From: Trueperaceae bacterium
GTDB lineage: Bacteria > Deinococcota > Deinococci > Deinococcales > Trueperaceae
DNA: 12,428 nucleotides
Direction of reading: 5' to 3'
Assembly (NCBI GenBank): GCA_007128755.1
Contig: SKWV01000114.1
Coordinates: forward strand, 1-12,428
Shown here: positions 1 to 6,444 of the stretch, piece after piece
Numbering within the stretch: position 1 is the stretch's first letter
Layout: every line of letters starts with the position of its first letter
The notes under the pieces: generated by a model
Told to the model about the DNA's origin: nothing
Databases searched by the model: none
What the model saw: only the letters and a program-made list of their open reading frames with translations
Program-made: the position numbers and the translations under genes

Positions 1-11
1 CCCGGGGGTGC

Positions 12-27
12 GCCGGGGCCCTCCGGC
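12..27 (-). terminator. Weak hairpin downstream of rpoZ
   Basis: A 5-bp inverted repeat (GCCGG at 12-16, CCGGC at 23-27) with a 6-base loop lies 12 bases beyond the rpoZ stop on the minus strand. There is no T-run after it, so it is not a standard intrinsic terminator. In DNA this GC-rich such a stem may occur by chance. The next gene on the minus strand is outside the window; in related genomes gmk-rpoZ is often followed by coaBC, so read-through is possible. Confidence 0.15.
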
Positions 28-39
28 GGGGCGCGGTCG

Positions 40-351
40 TCAGTCCTCGTCGTCGGCGAAGGCGTCGGCGCGCGAGACGGTGAAGGTCGGCTCCTCGCGG
101 CGGCGCTCCTCGACGACCACGCGGCGCAGCTCGTCCCAGGAGGGCAGATGGTCGCCCCAGTACACGCCGCGGCCGAGCTCGAGCTCCTTCATCGCGATCG
201 TCACGGTGTTGCGCGTCGTGGGCTGCTCGTCGACGGTGAGCGTGGTGGGCACGCCGCCCTTGAGCTGCGCCGAACGCCGCGCGACGATCATCGACAACAG
301 GTAGCGCGAGTCCGTCAATGCCATCAGCTTGTCGTATCCCTCTTGAGCCAC
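40..351 (-). CDS. rpoZ: DNA-directed RNA polymerase subunit omega
   Basis: This is the small omega subunit, which binds the C-terminal region of beta-prime and helps assemble and stabilise RNA polymerase. The 103-residue product matches the family in length. Near the N-terminus it carries GYDKLMALTDSRYLLSMIVA and then RRSAQL, the conserved helix that contacts beta-prime, and further on TIAMKELELGRG, the second conserved block (usually AMxELxxGK). The C-terminal tail is charged and acidic (ending ADDED), as is common. I chose the GTG at 351 because a strong Shine-Dalgarno GGAGG lies 5 bases upstream (357-361) and because homologs begin just before the DKL block. An in-frame ATG at 390 would add 13 basic residues (MRRRRPRGG...) unlike the family. 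The gene follows gmk on the same strand after 115 bases, a usual arrangement. Confidence in the identity is high, from recognisable motifs rather than a search. Confidence 0.93.
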   Translation of the reverse strand: MAQEGYDKLMALTDSRYLLSMIVARRSAQLKGGVPTTLTVDEQPTTRNTVTIAMKELELGRGVYWGDHLPSWDELRRVVVEERRREEPTFTVSRADAFADDED

Positions 352-356
352 GGAGA

Positions 357-361
357 CCTCC
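357..361 (-). promoter_or_regulatory. Ribosome binding site deciding the rpoZ start
   Basis: GGAGG on the minus strand lies 5 bases before the GTG at 351. It is the main argument for the GTG start over the upstream in-frame ATG at 390. Confidence 0.7.
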
Positions 362-391
362 AAGCCGCCACGCGGGCGGCGCCTGCGCATG

Positions 392-413
392 GCGGCCCAT
401 GCATGCGGGCCGC
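392..413 (-). repeat. Inverted repeat in the gmk-rpoZ gap (possible rpoZ leader hairpin)
   Basis: A perfect 7-bp stem (GCGGCCC at 392-398 and GGGCCGC at 407-413) encloses an 8-base loop, ATGCATGC, that itself contains the palindrome ATGCAT. It lies between the gmk stop (467) and the rpoZ GTG (351), 14 bases downstream of a candidate -10 box. No T-run follows on either strand. It may be a leader hairpin, an RNA processing site or a protein-binding palindrome; the sequence cannot decide between these. Confidence 0.35.
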
Positions 414-426
414 GCGCCGAACCACG

Positions 427-432
427 ACTCTA
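427..432 (-). promoter_or_regulatory. Candidate -10 box (TAGAGT) upstream of rpoZ
   Basis: On the minus strand TAGAGT fits the TANNNT consensus. It is one of very few TA-containing hexamers in the 115-base gap between gmk and rpoZ. It would place the transcript start near 420 and give rpoZ a leader of about 70 bases that includes the inverted repeat at 392-413. I see no convincing -35. A separate rpoZ promoter inside the gmk-rpoZ unit is possible but weakly supported. Confidence 0.3.
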
Positions 433-466
433 CCAGGCCGCGGCGCCTTCGCGACGCTCCCGCGCG

Positions 467-1081
467 TCAGCGCTCACGCAAGAAGGCGGCCACCTGCGCG
501 TCGTCGAGCCGGCACGCTCGCGCGCGCTCGGCTCGGATGACCGCCTGGAAGGTCCGGACCGCGTCCTCGAGTTCGTCGTTCACGACGACGAAGTCGAACT
601 CGCGCACGGCGCGGATCTCCTCGCGCGCCCGCGCCAGCCGCTTCTGGATCTTGATCTCGTCGTCCGTGCCGCGGCCCCGCAGCCGGCGCTCGAGCTCCCA
701 CAGCGACGGAGGCGCGATGAACACCATCACCGCCTCGGGGCGCTTCTCCTTGACCTGGCGGGCACCGACCAGTTCGGTCTCGAGCAGCACGTCGCGGCCC
801 GCCTCCAGCGCGGCGTCGACCGCCGCGGTGGGCGTGCCGTAGAAGTCGCCGACGTACTCGGCGTGCTCGAGCAGCGCGTCGGCGCGGATCATCGCCTCGA
901 AGGCCGCGCGATCGTGGAAGAAGTACTCGCGCCCGTGCCGCTCGCTCGGGCGGCGTGCACGGGTCGTGGCCGAGATCGAGTAGAAGACGTTCCCGAGATC
1001 CGGGACGGCCGCCTGGCGGATGGTGTCCTTGCCCACGCCGGAGGCGCCAGTCATGACGAAGAGGATGCCGCGATGTTCCAT
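467..1081 (-). CDS. gmk: Guanylate kinase
   Basis: This cytoplasmic enzyme phosphorylates GMP to GDP with ATP, an essential step in guanine nucleotide supply. The 204-residue product has the full family layout. The P-loop GASGVGKDT is at residues 12-20. The GMP-binding block SISATTRARRPSERHGREYFF spans about 35-55, and EHAEYVGDFYGTP is at 72-84. The lid region RLRGRGTDDEIKIQKRLA is at about 133-150, followed by the FDFVVVND motif at 162-169. The block usually read as LEIDxQGARQV is LLETELVGARQV here (99-110), with E in place of the usual D, a conservative change. The ATG at 1081 has no clear Shine-Dalgarno. It was chosen because the P-loop then falls at the normal distance from the N-terminus; a GTG eight codons upstream in phase is the alternative. 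The frame stays open far upstream over pyrG, which is an artefact of high GC. It is divergent from pyrG and followed by rpoZ. Confidence 0.95.
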   Translation of the reverse strand: MEHRGILFVMTGASGVGKDTIRQAAVPDLGNVFYSISATTRARRPSERHGREYFFHDRAAFEAMIRADALLEHAEYVGDFYGTPTAAVDAALEAGRDVLLETELVGARQVKEKRPEAVMVFIAPPSLWELERRLRGRGTDDEIKIQKRLARAREEIRAVREFDFVVVNDELEDAVRTFQAVIRAERARACRLDDAQVAAFLRER

Positions 1082-1128
1082 AAGTGGGAGCCGGAGCCGC
1101 ACACGAGGCGGCCGCTCGCTCCGGCCCG

Positions 1129-1134
1129 AATGTA
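1129..1134 (-). promoter_or_regulatory. Candidate gmk -10 box (TACATT)
   Basis: TACATT on the minus strand fits TANNNT and is the only good candidate between pyrG and gmk in that direction. It would give a leader of about 40 bases before the ATG at 1081. No -35 hexamer stands out. Confidence 0.35.
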
Positions 1135-1172
1135 GCACGCGGGCCGAGACGGGGCCCACGGGGCGAGGGTGG

Positions 1173-1178
1173 TACGAT
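1173..1178 (+). promoter_or_regulatory. -10 box (TACGAT) of a leaderless pyrG promoter
   Basis: TACGAT fits TANNNT and ends 8 bases before the GTG at 1187, so transcription would start at or next to the start codon. There is no Shine-Dalgarno before that GTG. This is the classic leaderless arrangement reported for Deinococcus and relatives. No -35 match is visible. Confidence 0.6.
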
Positions 1179-1186
1179 TGGCGCCC

Positions 1187-2854
1187 GTGAACGGGCCCAA
1201 GGAAACCAGGTACGTGTTCGTCACGGGCGGCGTCGTCTCGAGCCTCGGCAAGGGGATCGCCACCTCGAGCATCGGTACCCTGCTGCGCGCGCGCGGCTAC
1301 CGCGTGACCGCCGTCAAGATCGATCCGTACATCAACGTCGACGCCGGCACCATGCGGCCCTACGAGCACGGCGAGGTCTTCGTCACCGACGACGGCGCCG
1401 AGACCGACCTCGACATCGGCACCTACGAGCGCTTCCTCGACGTCGACCTGGCGCGAGGCAACAACGTCACGACCGGACAGGTCTACCTGGCGGTGATCCA
1501 GAAGGAGCGCCAGGGCGTCTACCTGTCGCAGACGGTCCAGGTCATCCCCCACGTGACCGACGAGATCAAGTCGCGCATCTACGAGGCCGGCGAGGCCGCG
1601 CACGCCGAGATCGTGCTCGTCGAGGTCGGCGGGACCGTCGGCGACATCGAGTCGCTGCCGTTCCTGGAGGCCATCCGTCAGGTGCGGTTCGAGGTCGGCC
1701 GGGACCGGACGCTCTACATCCACGTCACGCTGCTCCCCTACCTCGGCGCCGCCGAGGAGTACAAGACGAAGCCGACCCAACACTCGGTGGCGACGCTCCG
1801 CGGCGTCGGCATCCAGCCGGACGGTCTGATCCTCCGGAGTCGGTCGCCCGTCCCGGAGGAGGCGAAGACCAAGATCGCCCTCTTCACCAACGTCGAGGCC
1901 GACGCCGTGTTCTCGGCCTACGACGCGGATCACGTCTACGCCGTGCCGGAGATGCTCGAACAGCAGGGCATCGCGCGCCTGCTGGAGCGCCAGCTCGGCC
2001 TCGAGCGCGTGACGCCCGAACTGCGCGTGTGGCAGGAGGCGGTGCGCGTCCTGCGCCATCCCGAGAAGCACGTCAGCATCGGCGTCGTCGGCAAGTACGT
2101 CGCCATGCCCGACGCCTACCTGTCGCTGATGGAGGCCCTCAAGCACGCCGGCATCGCCAACGAGGCCCGCGTCGACATCGACTGGGTCTCCGCCGAGGAG
2201 GTGGCCGAGGGCGACGTCGATCACCTCGACGCCTTCGACGGCATCCTCGTGCCGGGCGGCTTCGGCGTCCGCGGCATCGAGGGCAAGGTCCGGGCGGCAC
2301 GCTACGCGCGCGAGCGCGGCGTCCCCTACCTCGGCATCTGCCTCGGGCTCCAGGTGGCCGTCATCGAGTTCGCTCGGAACGTCGCGAACCTCGCCGGCGC
2401 CAACTCCACCGAGTTCGACCCCTACTCGCCGCACCCGGTCATCGACCTCATGCCCGAGCAACTCGAGGTCGACGGCCTCGGCGGCACGATGCGCCTCGGC
2501 TCGTGGCCCATGCGCATGACGCCCGGGAGCCTCCTGGCGTCGCTGTACGCGAGCCGCGTCGAGGGGCGCGACACGGTCCACGAGCGCCACCGGCACCGCT
2601 ACGAGGTCAACCCCGCCTACGTCGACACGCTCAAGGCCGCCGGCCTCGTGGTGTCCGGCGTGACGCCCGGCATGGAGGGGCGCGGCGAGGGTCTCGTGGA
2701 GGCGGTCGAGATCGCGTCCCATCCGTTCTTCCTGGGACTCCAGTCGCACCCCGAGTTCACCTCGCGCCTGATGCGGCCGAGCCCGCCCTTCACCGGCTTC
2801 ATCCGGGCGGCGGTCATGCGTCGGAGCGCGCAGTCGGCCGACGTGCCGGCGTAG
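1187..2854 (+). CDS. pyrG: CTP synthase (glutamine-hydrolysing)
   Basis: This enzyme converts UTP to CTP using ATP and ammonia from glutamine, the last step of pyrimidine synthesis. From the GTG at 1187 the product has 555 residues, close to the usual 535-555. The N-terminal synthetase domain shows YVFVTGGVVSSLGKGI at about residues 9-24, IDPYINVDAGTM at 45-56, EHGEVFVTDDGAETDLDIG at 60-78 and EVGGTVGDIES at 146-156. The C-terminal class I glutamine amidotransferase domain has the nucleophile elbow GICLGLQ with Cys385, and the His521/Glu523 pair in SHPEF. All catalytic residues are present. The start was chosen for its leaderless promoter (TACGAT, 8 bases away); a GTG at 1169 would add six residues but lies upstream of that -10 box. 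udk follows after 4 bases, so pyrG probably heads an operon with udk, the DUF5693 gene and csaB. Confidence 0.97.
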   Translation: MNGPKETRYVFVTGGVVSSLGKGIATSSIGTLLRARGYRVTAVKIDPYINVDAGTMRPYEHGEVFVTDDGAETDLDIGTYERFLDVDLARGNNVTTGQVYLAVIQKERQGVYLSQTVQVIPHVTDEIKSRIYEAGEAAHAEIVLVEVGGTVGDIESLPFLEAIRQVRFEVGRDRTLYIHVTLLPYLGAAEEYKTKPTQHSVATLRGVGIQPDGLILRSRSPVPEEAKTKIALFTNVEADAVFSAYDADHVYAVPEMLEQQGIARLLERQLGLERVTPELRVWQEAVRVLRHPEKHVSIGVVGKYVAMPDAYLSLMEALKHAGIANEARVDIDWVSAEEVAEGDVDHLDAFDGILVPGGFGVRGIEGKVRAARYARERGVPYLGICLGLQVAVIEFARNVANLAGANSTEFDPYSPHPVIDLMPEQLEVDGLGGTMRLGSWPMRMTPGSLLASLYASRVEGRDTVHERHRHRYEVNPAYVDTLKAAGLVVSGVTPGMEGRGEGLVEAVEIASHPFFLGLQSHPEFTSRLMRPSPPFTGFIRAAVMRRSAQSADVPA

Positions 2855-2858
2855 GCGC

Positions 2859-3512
2859 ATGAGCATCACCCCGCCTCTCGTCATCGGGCTCGCCGGCGGC
2901 ACCGGTTCCGGCAAGACGACCGTGGCCGCGTCGCTCCTCGCCATGGCGGGTGAGCGCGCGGCGCTGCTCCCGCAGGACGCCTACTACCGCGCGCAGGGCG
3001 ACGTGCCGATCGAGGTGCGCGCCCGCACGAACTACGACGAGCCGGGCGCGTTCGACCACGAACTCCTCGTGGAGCACGTCGACGCGCTGCGCGCCGGCCA
3101 GTCGGTCGAGCGCCCCGTCTACGACTTCGAGCGCGACGACCGGTCCGATCGCACCATCACCGTGCGCAGCGCCACCGTGCTCATCATCGAGGGGATCCTC
3201 GTCCTGCACGACGCGGAGTTGCGCGAGCGCCTGAGCCTGAAGGTCTTCGTCGACGCACCGGCCGACGAGCGCTTCATCAGACGCCTCGAGCGCGACGTGC
3301 GCGAGCGCGGCCGGAGCGCCACCAGCGTGATCGACCAGTACCGCCGCACCGTCAAGCCCATGCACGACCTCTTCGTCGAGCCATCGAAGGCGCACGCCGA
3401 CCTCATCCTGCCCGAGGGCGGCCAGAACCGCATCGCGCTGGAGGTGCTCCAGGCCTTCGTGTCGTACCACCTCGAGGGGCGGCGGGCCGGTCTCGCCGCG
3501 GCGGCGCCATGA
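2859..3512 (+). CDS. udk: Uridine kinase (uridine/cytidine kinase)
   Basis: This P-loop kinase phosphorylates uridine and cytidine to UMP and CMP in pyrimidine salvage. The 217-residue product has the usual family length. The Walker A motif GGTGSGKT is at residues 13-20. The substrate-binding block LLPQDAYY is at 36-43, with the catalytic-type Asp40. NYDEPGAFDHELL is at 58-70, and PVYDFERDDR at 86-95 is the conserved P-x-YDF block. IIEGILVL is at 109-116, and the lid-like RRLERDVRERGRS is at 141-153. The start is 4 bases after the pyrG stop and lacks a strong Shine-Dalgarno, suggesting translational coupling. The stop overlaps the next start (ATGA, 3509-3512). With pyrG it forms a pyrimidine nucleotide module. 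The C-terminal dozen residues (GRRAGLAAAAP) are low-complexity and not conserved. Confidence is high from motifs. Confidence 0.95.
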   Translation: MSITPPLVIGLAGGTGSGKTTVAASLLAMAGERAALLPQDAYYRAQGDVPIEVRARTNYDEPGAFDHELLVEHVDALRAGQSVERPVYDFERDDRSDRTITVRSATVLIIEGILVLHDAELRERLSLKVFVDAPADERFIRRLERDVRERGRSATSVIDQYRRTVKPMHDLFVEPSKAHADLILPEGGQNRIALEVLQAFVSYHLEGRRAGLAAAAP

Positions 3513-5410
3513 CGCCACGACCGTCGTGGACGTTCGCTCCGGGGTGGCGGCGGCTGTCGCGCGCGCTCTGGATCGTGCTCGCGCTGAGCCTCGTACCGGC
3601 CGCGATCCTGGTGGTGGCGCGGGTCCAGAGCGAGGGCAGCCGGCGCAGCGTCGCGATCGTCATGGACGAACTGGCGCTCGCCGAGCAGGCGAGCTACCTG
3701 GGCGTCTCCAGCCTGGAGCTGGGCCTGCGCTACCAGGCGCTCGGCCTCGGCGGGATCGCGCTCTACGAGGACACCATCGAGACGCTCGCGCTCAAGGGGC
3801 GGGCCGCGGCGATGCTCGGGCGCGAGGCCCGGGCCCTGGCCGTGGCGTCCGGCGAGGTGCCTCCGGCCATCGCCGCCGACACGACGCTCATCACCGAGCT
3901 CGAGAGCGGCGCCCTGGACGTGCTGCTGGCCACGTCCTGGCCGCCCGCGCAGCGCCTCGAGATCGGCGGCCGCGACTGGTACGCCTGGCCGGGCGACTCC
4001 TTCCGAACCAGGCCGGCCGGCCCCGACCGCGGGCAGATCGCCGCGTGGCACGAGGCCGGCTTCGACATCGCCTACCGGCCGCGCAACTATCCGAACCTGC
4101 GCGAGGTCGGTGAGCACCTGCCCACCGAGGCCAACTACCTCGTCTACGCGGGCCTCCAGGTGGCCGGGTTCCCGAGCTCGCTCGACGAGGTCGTGGCGGC
4201 GACCGGCGACACCTTCACCGGCGTCATCGAGGGGACGGCGCAGGACGGCATGGCGGTCGTCACCCGCTCCGTCCCGACCGTGCGCGTGCTGTCGTTCAAC
4301 CAGGACTACATCAACCAGCGCCTGCGTCCCGCCGACCTGATCGAGAAGTACCTCTTGGCGGCCAACGAGCGCAACGTGCGTCTGCTCTACCTGCGCCCGT
4401 ACACCGAGGAGCAGCTCGGCGACATGGTCGAGAACACCGAGGCGCTGGTGGCGGGGCTGGTCGCGGAGCTGGAACGCGACGGCTTCACGGTCGGCCCGCT
4501 CGAGCCCCTCGCCGTGACGTACGAGGCCCCGACGCTCCTGCGCGCTCTCGCCGCCGTCGGCGTGCTCGCCGGACTGGGCCTGCTGGCGCTGGCCTTCCCG
4601 GCACCGTGGGGCGCCTTCGCGGCGGCGGCCGTGGCGCTGCTGGCGCTGGTCGCCGCGGGCCCGTCGTGGGCGGCGTTCGCGCTGGTCGCGGCGCTCGTCT
4701 TCCCGGTGCTGGGCTTCGCGCTGTTCGGCCCCGGCCTGTGGACGCTGCTCCGCGCCACCCTCGTGTCGTTGCTCGGCGCCGCCTTCTTGGTGGCGGTCGG
4801 TTCGGACCGCGACACGATGCTCGCGATCGAGCCGTTCGCGGGGGTCGCGGCGACGCTGGTCGTGCCGCCGGCCCTCTTCGCCGCGCACGCGCTGCTGCGC
4901 TGGCGGCAGCCGGCGGCGTGGGTGCGCTACCTGTGGGGGTACCGCCTGCGGCTCGGCGACTTGGCCGTCGCGTTCGCGGTGGCCGCGGTGCTCGGCCTGG
5001 TGGTGATGCGGCGGGGCAACTTCCCGATCATCGGCGCGAGCGAGGCCGAACTGGCGCTGCGCGGCTTCCTCAACGAGCTGTTCGTCCGGCCCCGCTTCAA
5101 GGAGCTCGTCGGGCACCCGCTGGCGGTCCTGGCGCTCCTGAACCCGCGCTGGCCCGCCTGGGCCACCGCGCCCCTGCTCGTCGCCGGCGTCGTGGCGCAG
5201 GCGAGCATCCTGAACAGCTTCAGCCACTACCACACGCCGCTGGTCGTGTCGTTGCAGCGGACCCTGATCGCGCTCGCCCTCGGGCTCCTGGTGGGCCTGG
5301 TCCTCGTCCCGCTCGCGCGGCTCGCCGTCCACGGCGTCCGGCGCTGGCTCACGGACGAGCCGGCCCCGGAGGTGGGCCAGACCCCCTCGCGTGCGGCCGA
5401 CGGCGACTGA
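3509..5410 (+). CDS. DUF5693-type multi-pass membrane protein, partner gene of csaB
   Basis: The function is unknown. The 633-residue product has one N-terminal membrane segment (about 19-37), then an outer-facing domain of about 300 residues (40-340). This is followed by a membrane block of about eight hydrophobic stretches (roughly 343-363, 367-385, 388-407, 412-430, 440-461, 483-500, 552-570 and 583-604) and a short polar tail. The domain begins with VAIVMDELALAEQA and contains LRPYTEEQ. The membrane part has VRPRFKELVGHPLAVLAL (526-543) and SFSHYHTPLVVSLQRT (570-585), the Arg/His-rich loops I recognise as the DUF5693 signature. The gene overlaps udk by 4 bases and precedes csaB by 2 bases. 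As I recall, DUF5693 genes are often next to csaB in Firmicutes and Deinococcota, so a role in making, exporting or modifying the pyruvylated wall polymer is an inference from context. The family name comes from memory and was not searched. Confidence 0.82.
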   Translation: MTPRPSWTFAPGWRRLSRALWIVLALSLVPAAILVVARVQSEGSRRSVAIVMDELALAEQASYLGVSSLELGLRYQALGLGGIALYEDTIETLALKGRAAAMLGREARALAVASGEVPPAIAADTTLITELESGALDVLLATSWPPAQRLEIGGRDWYAWPGDSFRTRPAGPDRGQIAAWHEAGFDIAYRPRNYPNLREVGEHLPTEANYLVYAGLQVAGFPSSLDEVVAATGDTFTGVIEGTAQDGMAVVTRSVPTVRVLSFNQDYINQRLRPADLIEKYLLAANERNVRLLYLRPYTEEQLGDMVENTEALVAGLVAELERDGFTVGPLEPLAVTYEAPTLLRALAAVGVLAGLGLLALAFPAPWGAFAAAAVALLALVAAGPSWAAFALVAALVFPVLGFALFGPGLWTLLRATLVSLLGAAFLVAVGSDRDTMLAIEPFAGVAATLVVPPALFAAHALLRWRQPAAWVRYLWGYRLRLGDLAVAFAVAAVLGLVVMRRGNFPIIGASEAELALRGFLNELFVRPRFKELVGHPLAVLALLNPRWPAWATAPLLVAGVVAQASILNSFSHYHTPLVVSLQRTLIALALGLLVGLVLVPLARLAVHGVRRWLTDEPAPEVGQTPSRAADGD

Positions 5411-5412
5411 GC

Positions 5413-6435
5413 GTGCGCGTCCTGGTGTCCGGCTACTACGGCAAGGGGAACCTCGGCGACGAAGCGCTGCTCGCCGGCCTCATCCAGGCGCTGGCCGAGC
5501 ACGGCGTGCGGGACGTGACGGTCCTGTCGGCCGACCCCGCCGCCACCCGCCGGATGCACGGCGTGCGCGCTGCCCGCCGCGGCGTCGGGCTTCCGGGCGC
5601 ACTGTGGCGCGCCGACGTGCTCGTCTCCGGTGGCGGCGGGCTGCTGCAGGACGTCACCAGCACGCGGAGTCTGCGCTACTACCTCAGCGTGATCTCGCTC
5701 GCCCGGCGCATGGGGCGCCGGGCGGTGGTGTTCGGGCAGTCGCTCGGCCCGCTCTCCGGCGCCGGTCGACTCGCGGTGCGCGAGGCGCTCGCCGGACTCC
5801 CGATCGGGCTGCGTGACGGGCCCTCGTTGCGCCTCGCGCAGGAGCTGGGGCTCGCGGCGCGGCACGTCGGCGACACGGCGCTCCTGCTCGACGTCGAGGG
5901 CGCTCCGCCTCGGGACGCGGTCGTCCTCGTCCCCCGGACCGGCTACCCCCGCGCCACCGCGGCGCTCACCGACTTCGGACGACGCGCCGCGGCCGCCGGC
6001 TTCGTGATCGAGGCCGCCGCCTTCCAGCGCGGCACCGACACTGCCGAGGTCGAGCGGCTCCGGCGCGCGATCCCCGGCCTGTGCGTGCTCGCCACGCCCG
6101 GGCCGACCACCGCGGGGCGGGCCCTGGCCGGGGCGCGCCTCGTGGTCTCGGCGCGCCTGCACGGGCTGGTGCTCGCCGCCGCCGGCGGGACGCCCCACGT
6201 GGGGATCAGCTACGACCCGAAGGTCGAGGGCTTCGCGGCCGAGACCGGCGCGCCGTGCTGGCCCGTCCCGGCGGACGACGACGAGCAAGCCGCCACCGTG
6301 CGAGCCCTGATGACCGAGCTCATGCGTCCGCCCCTCGACGCCGAGCGCGTGGCCGCGGCTCGGCAGCGCGCCGCCGACGGCGTGCGCTGGCTCGCCCACG
6401 AGGCACTACATGAGCCCTCGTCCTCGGCTGCGTAG
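5413..6435 (+). CDS. csaB: Polysaccharide pyruvyl transferase CsaB
   Basis: CsaB adds pyruvate (from phosphoenolpyruvate) to the peptidoglycan-linked cell-wall polysaccharide, forming the ketal that SLH domains of S-layer and outer-envelope proteins bind. In Thermus it is needed for S-layer attachment. The 340-residue product carries the family signatures. These are GYYGKGNLGDEALL near residues 8-21, SGGGGLLQD then a TSTRSLRYYLSV block (about 75-95), GQSLGPLSG, LRDGPS, GDTALLLD, and near the C-terminus SARLHGLVLAAAGGTPHVG followed by SYDPKVEGFA. The His in SARLHG is the likely key residue of this GT-B-like fold. The GTG start is 2 bases after the DUF5693 stop, suggesting coupled translation. 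The TAG stop lies inside the -10 box of the next gene. No SLH-domain protein is encoded in the window, so its substrate partners are elsewhere. Confidence 0.93.
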   Translation: MRVLVSGYYGKGNLGDEALLAGLIQALAEHGVRDVTVLSADPAATRRMHGVRAARRGVGLPGALWRADVLVSGGGGLLQDVTSTRSLRYYLSVISLARRMGRRAVVFGQSLGPLSGAGRLAVREALAGLPIGLRDGPSLRLAQELGLAARHVGDTALLLDVEGAPPRDAVVLVPRTGYPRATAALTDFGRRAAAAGFVIEAAAFQRGTDTAEVERLRRAIPGLCVLATPGPTTAGRALAGARLVVSARLHGLVLAAAGGTPHVGISYDPKVEGFAAETGAPCWPVPADDDEQAATVRALMTELMRPPLDAERVAAARQRAADGVRWLAHEALHEPSSSAA

Positions 6436-6438
6436 ACT
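6433..6438 (+). promoter_or_regulatory. -10 box (TAGACT) of the TPR gene, containing the csaB stop codon
   Basis: TAGACT fits TANNNT and ends 6 bases before the ATG at 6445. No Shine-Dalgarno lies in between, so the message is probably leaderless. Its first three bases are the TAG stop of csaB, so the promoter and the end of the upstream gene share sequence. Confidence 0.6.
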
Positions 6439-6444
6439 ACGTCC

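Noticed and set aside
1082..2944. Very long open frame on the minus strand, in phase with and upstream of gmk, antisense to pyrG
   Set aside because: pyrG on the plus strand is certain. The antisense frame is Arg/Asp/Val/Leu-rich repetitive sequence, as expected from a mirror of C-ending codons, and gmk has its family-typical start at 1081.
3513..5332. Long minus-strand open frame antisense to the DUF5693 gene
   Set aside because: It is a composition shadow: highly charged Arg/Glu/Gln-rich translation with no family motif, opposite a coding frame with clear membrane segments.
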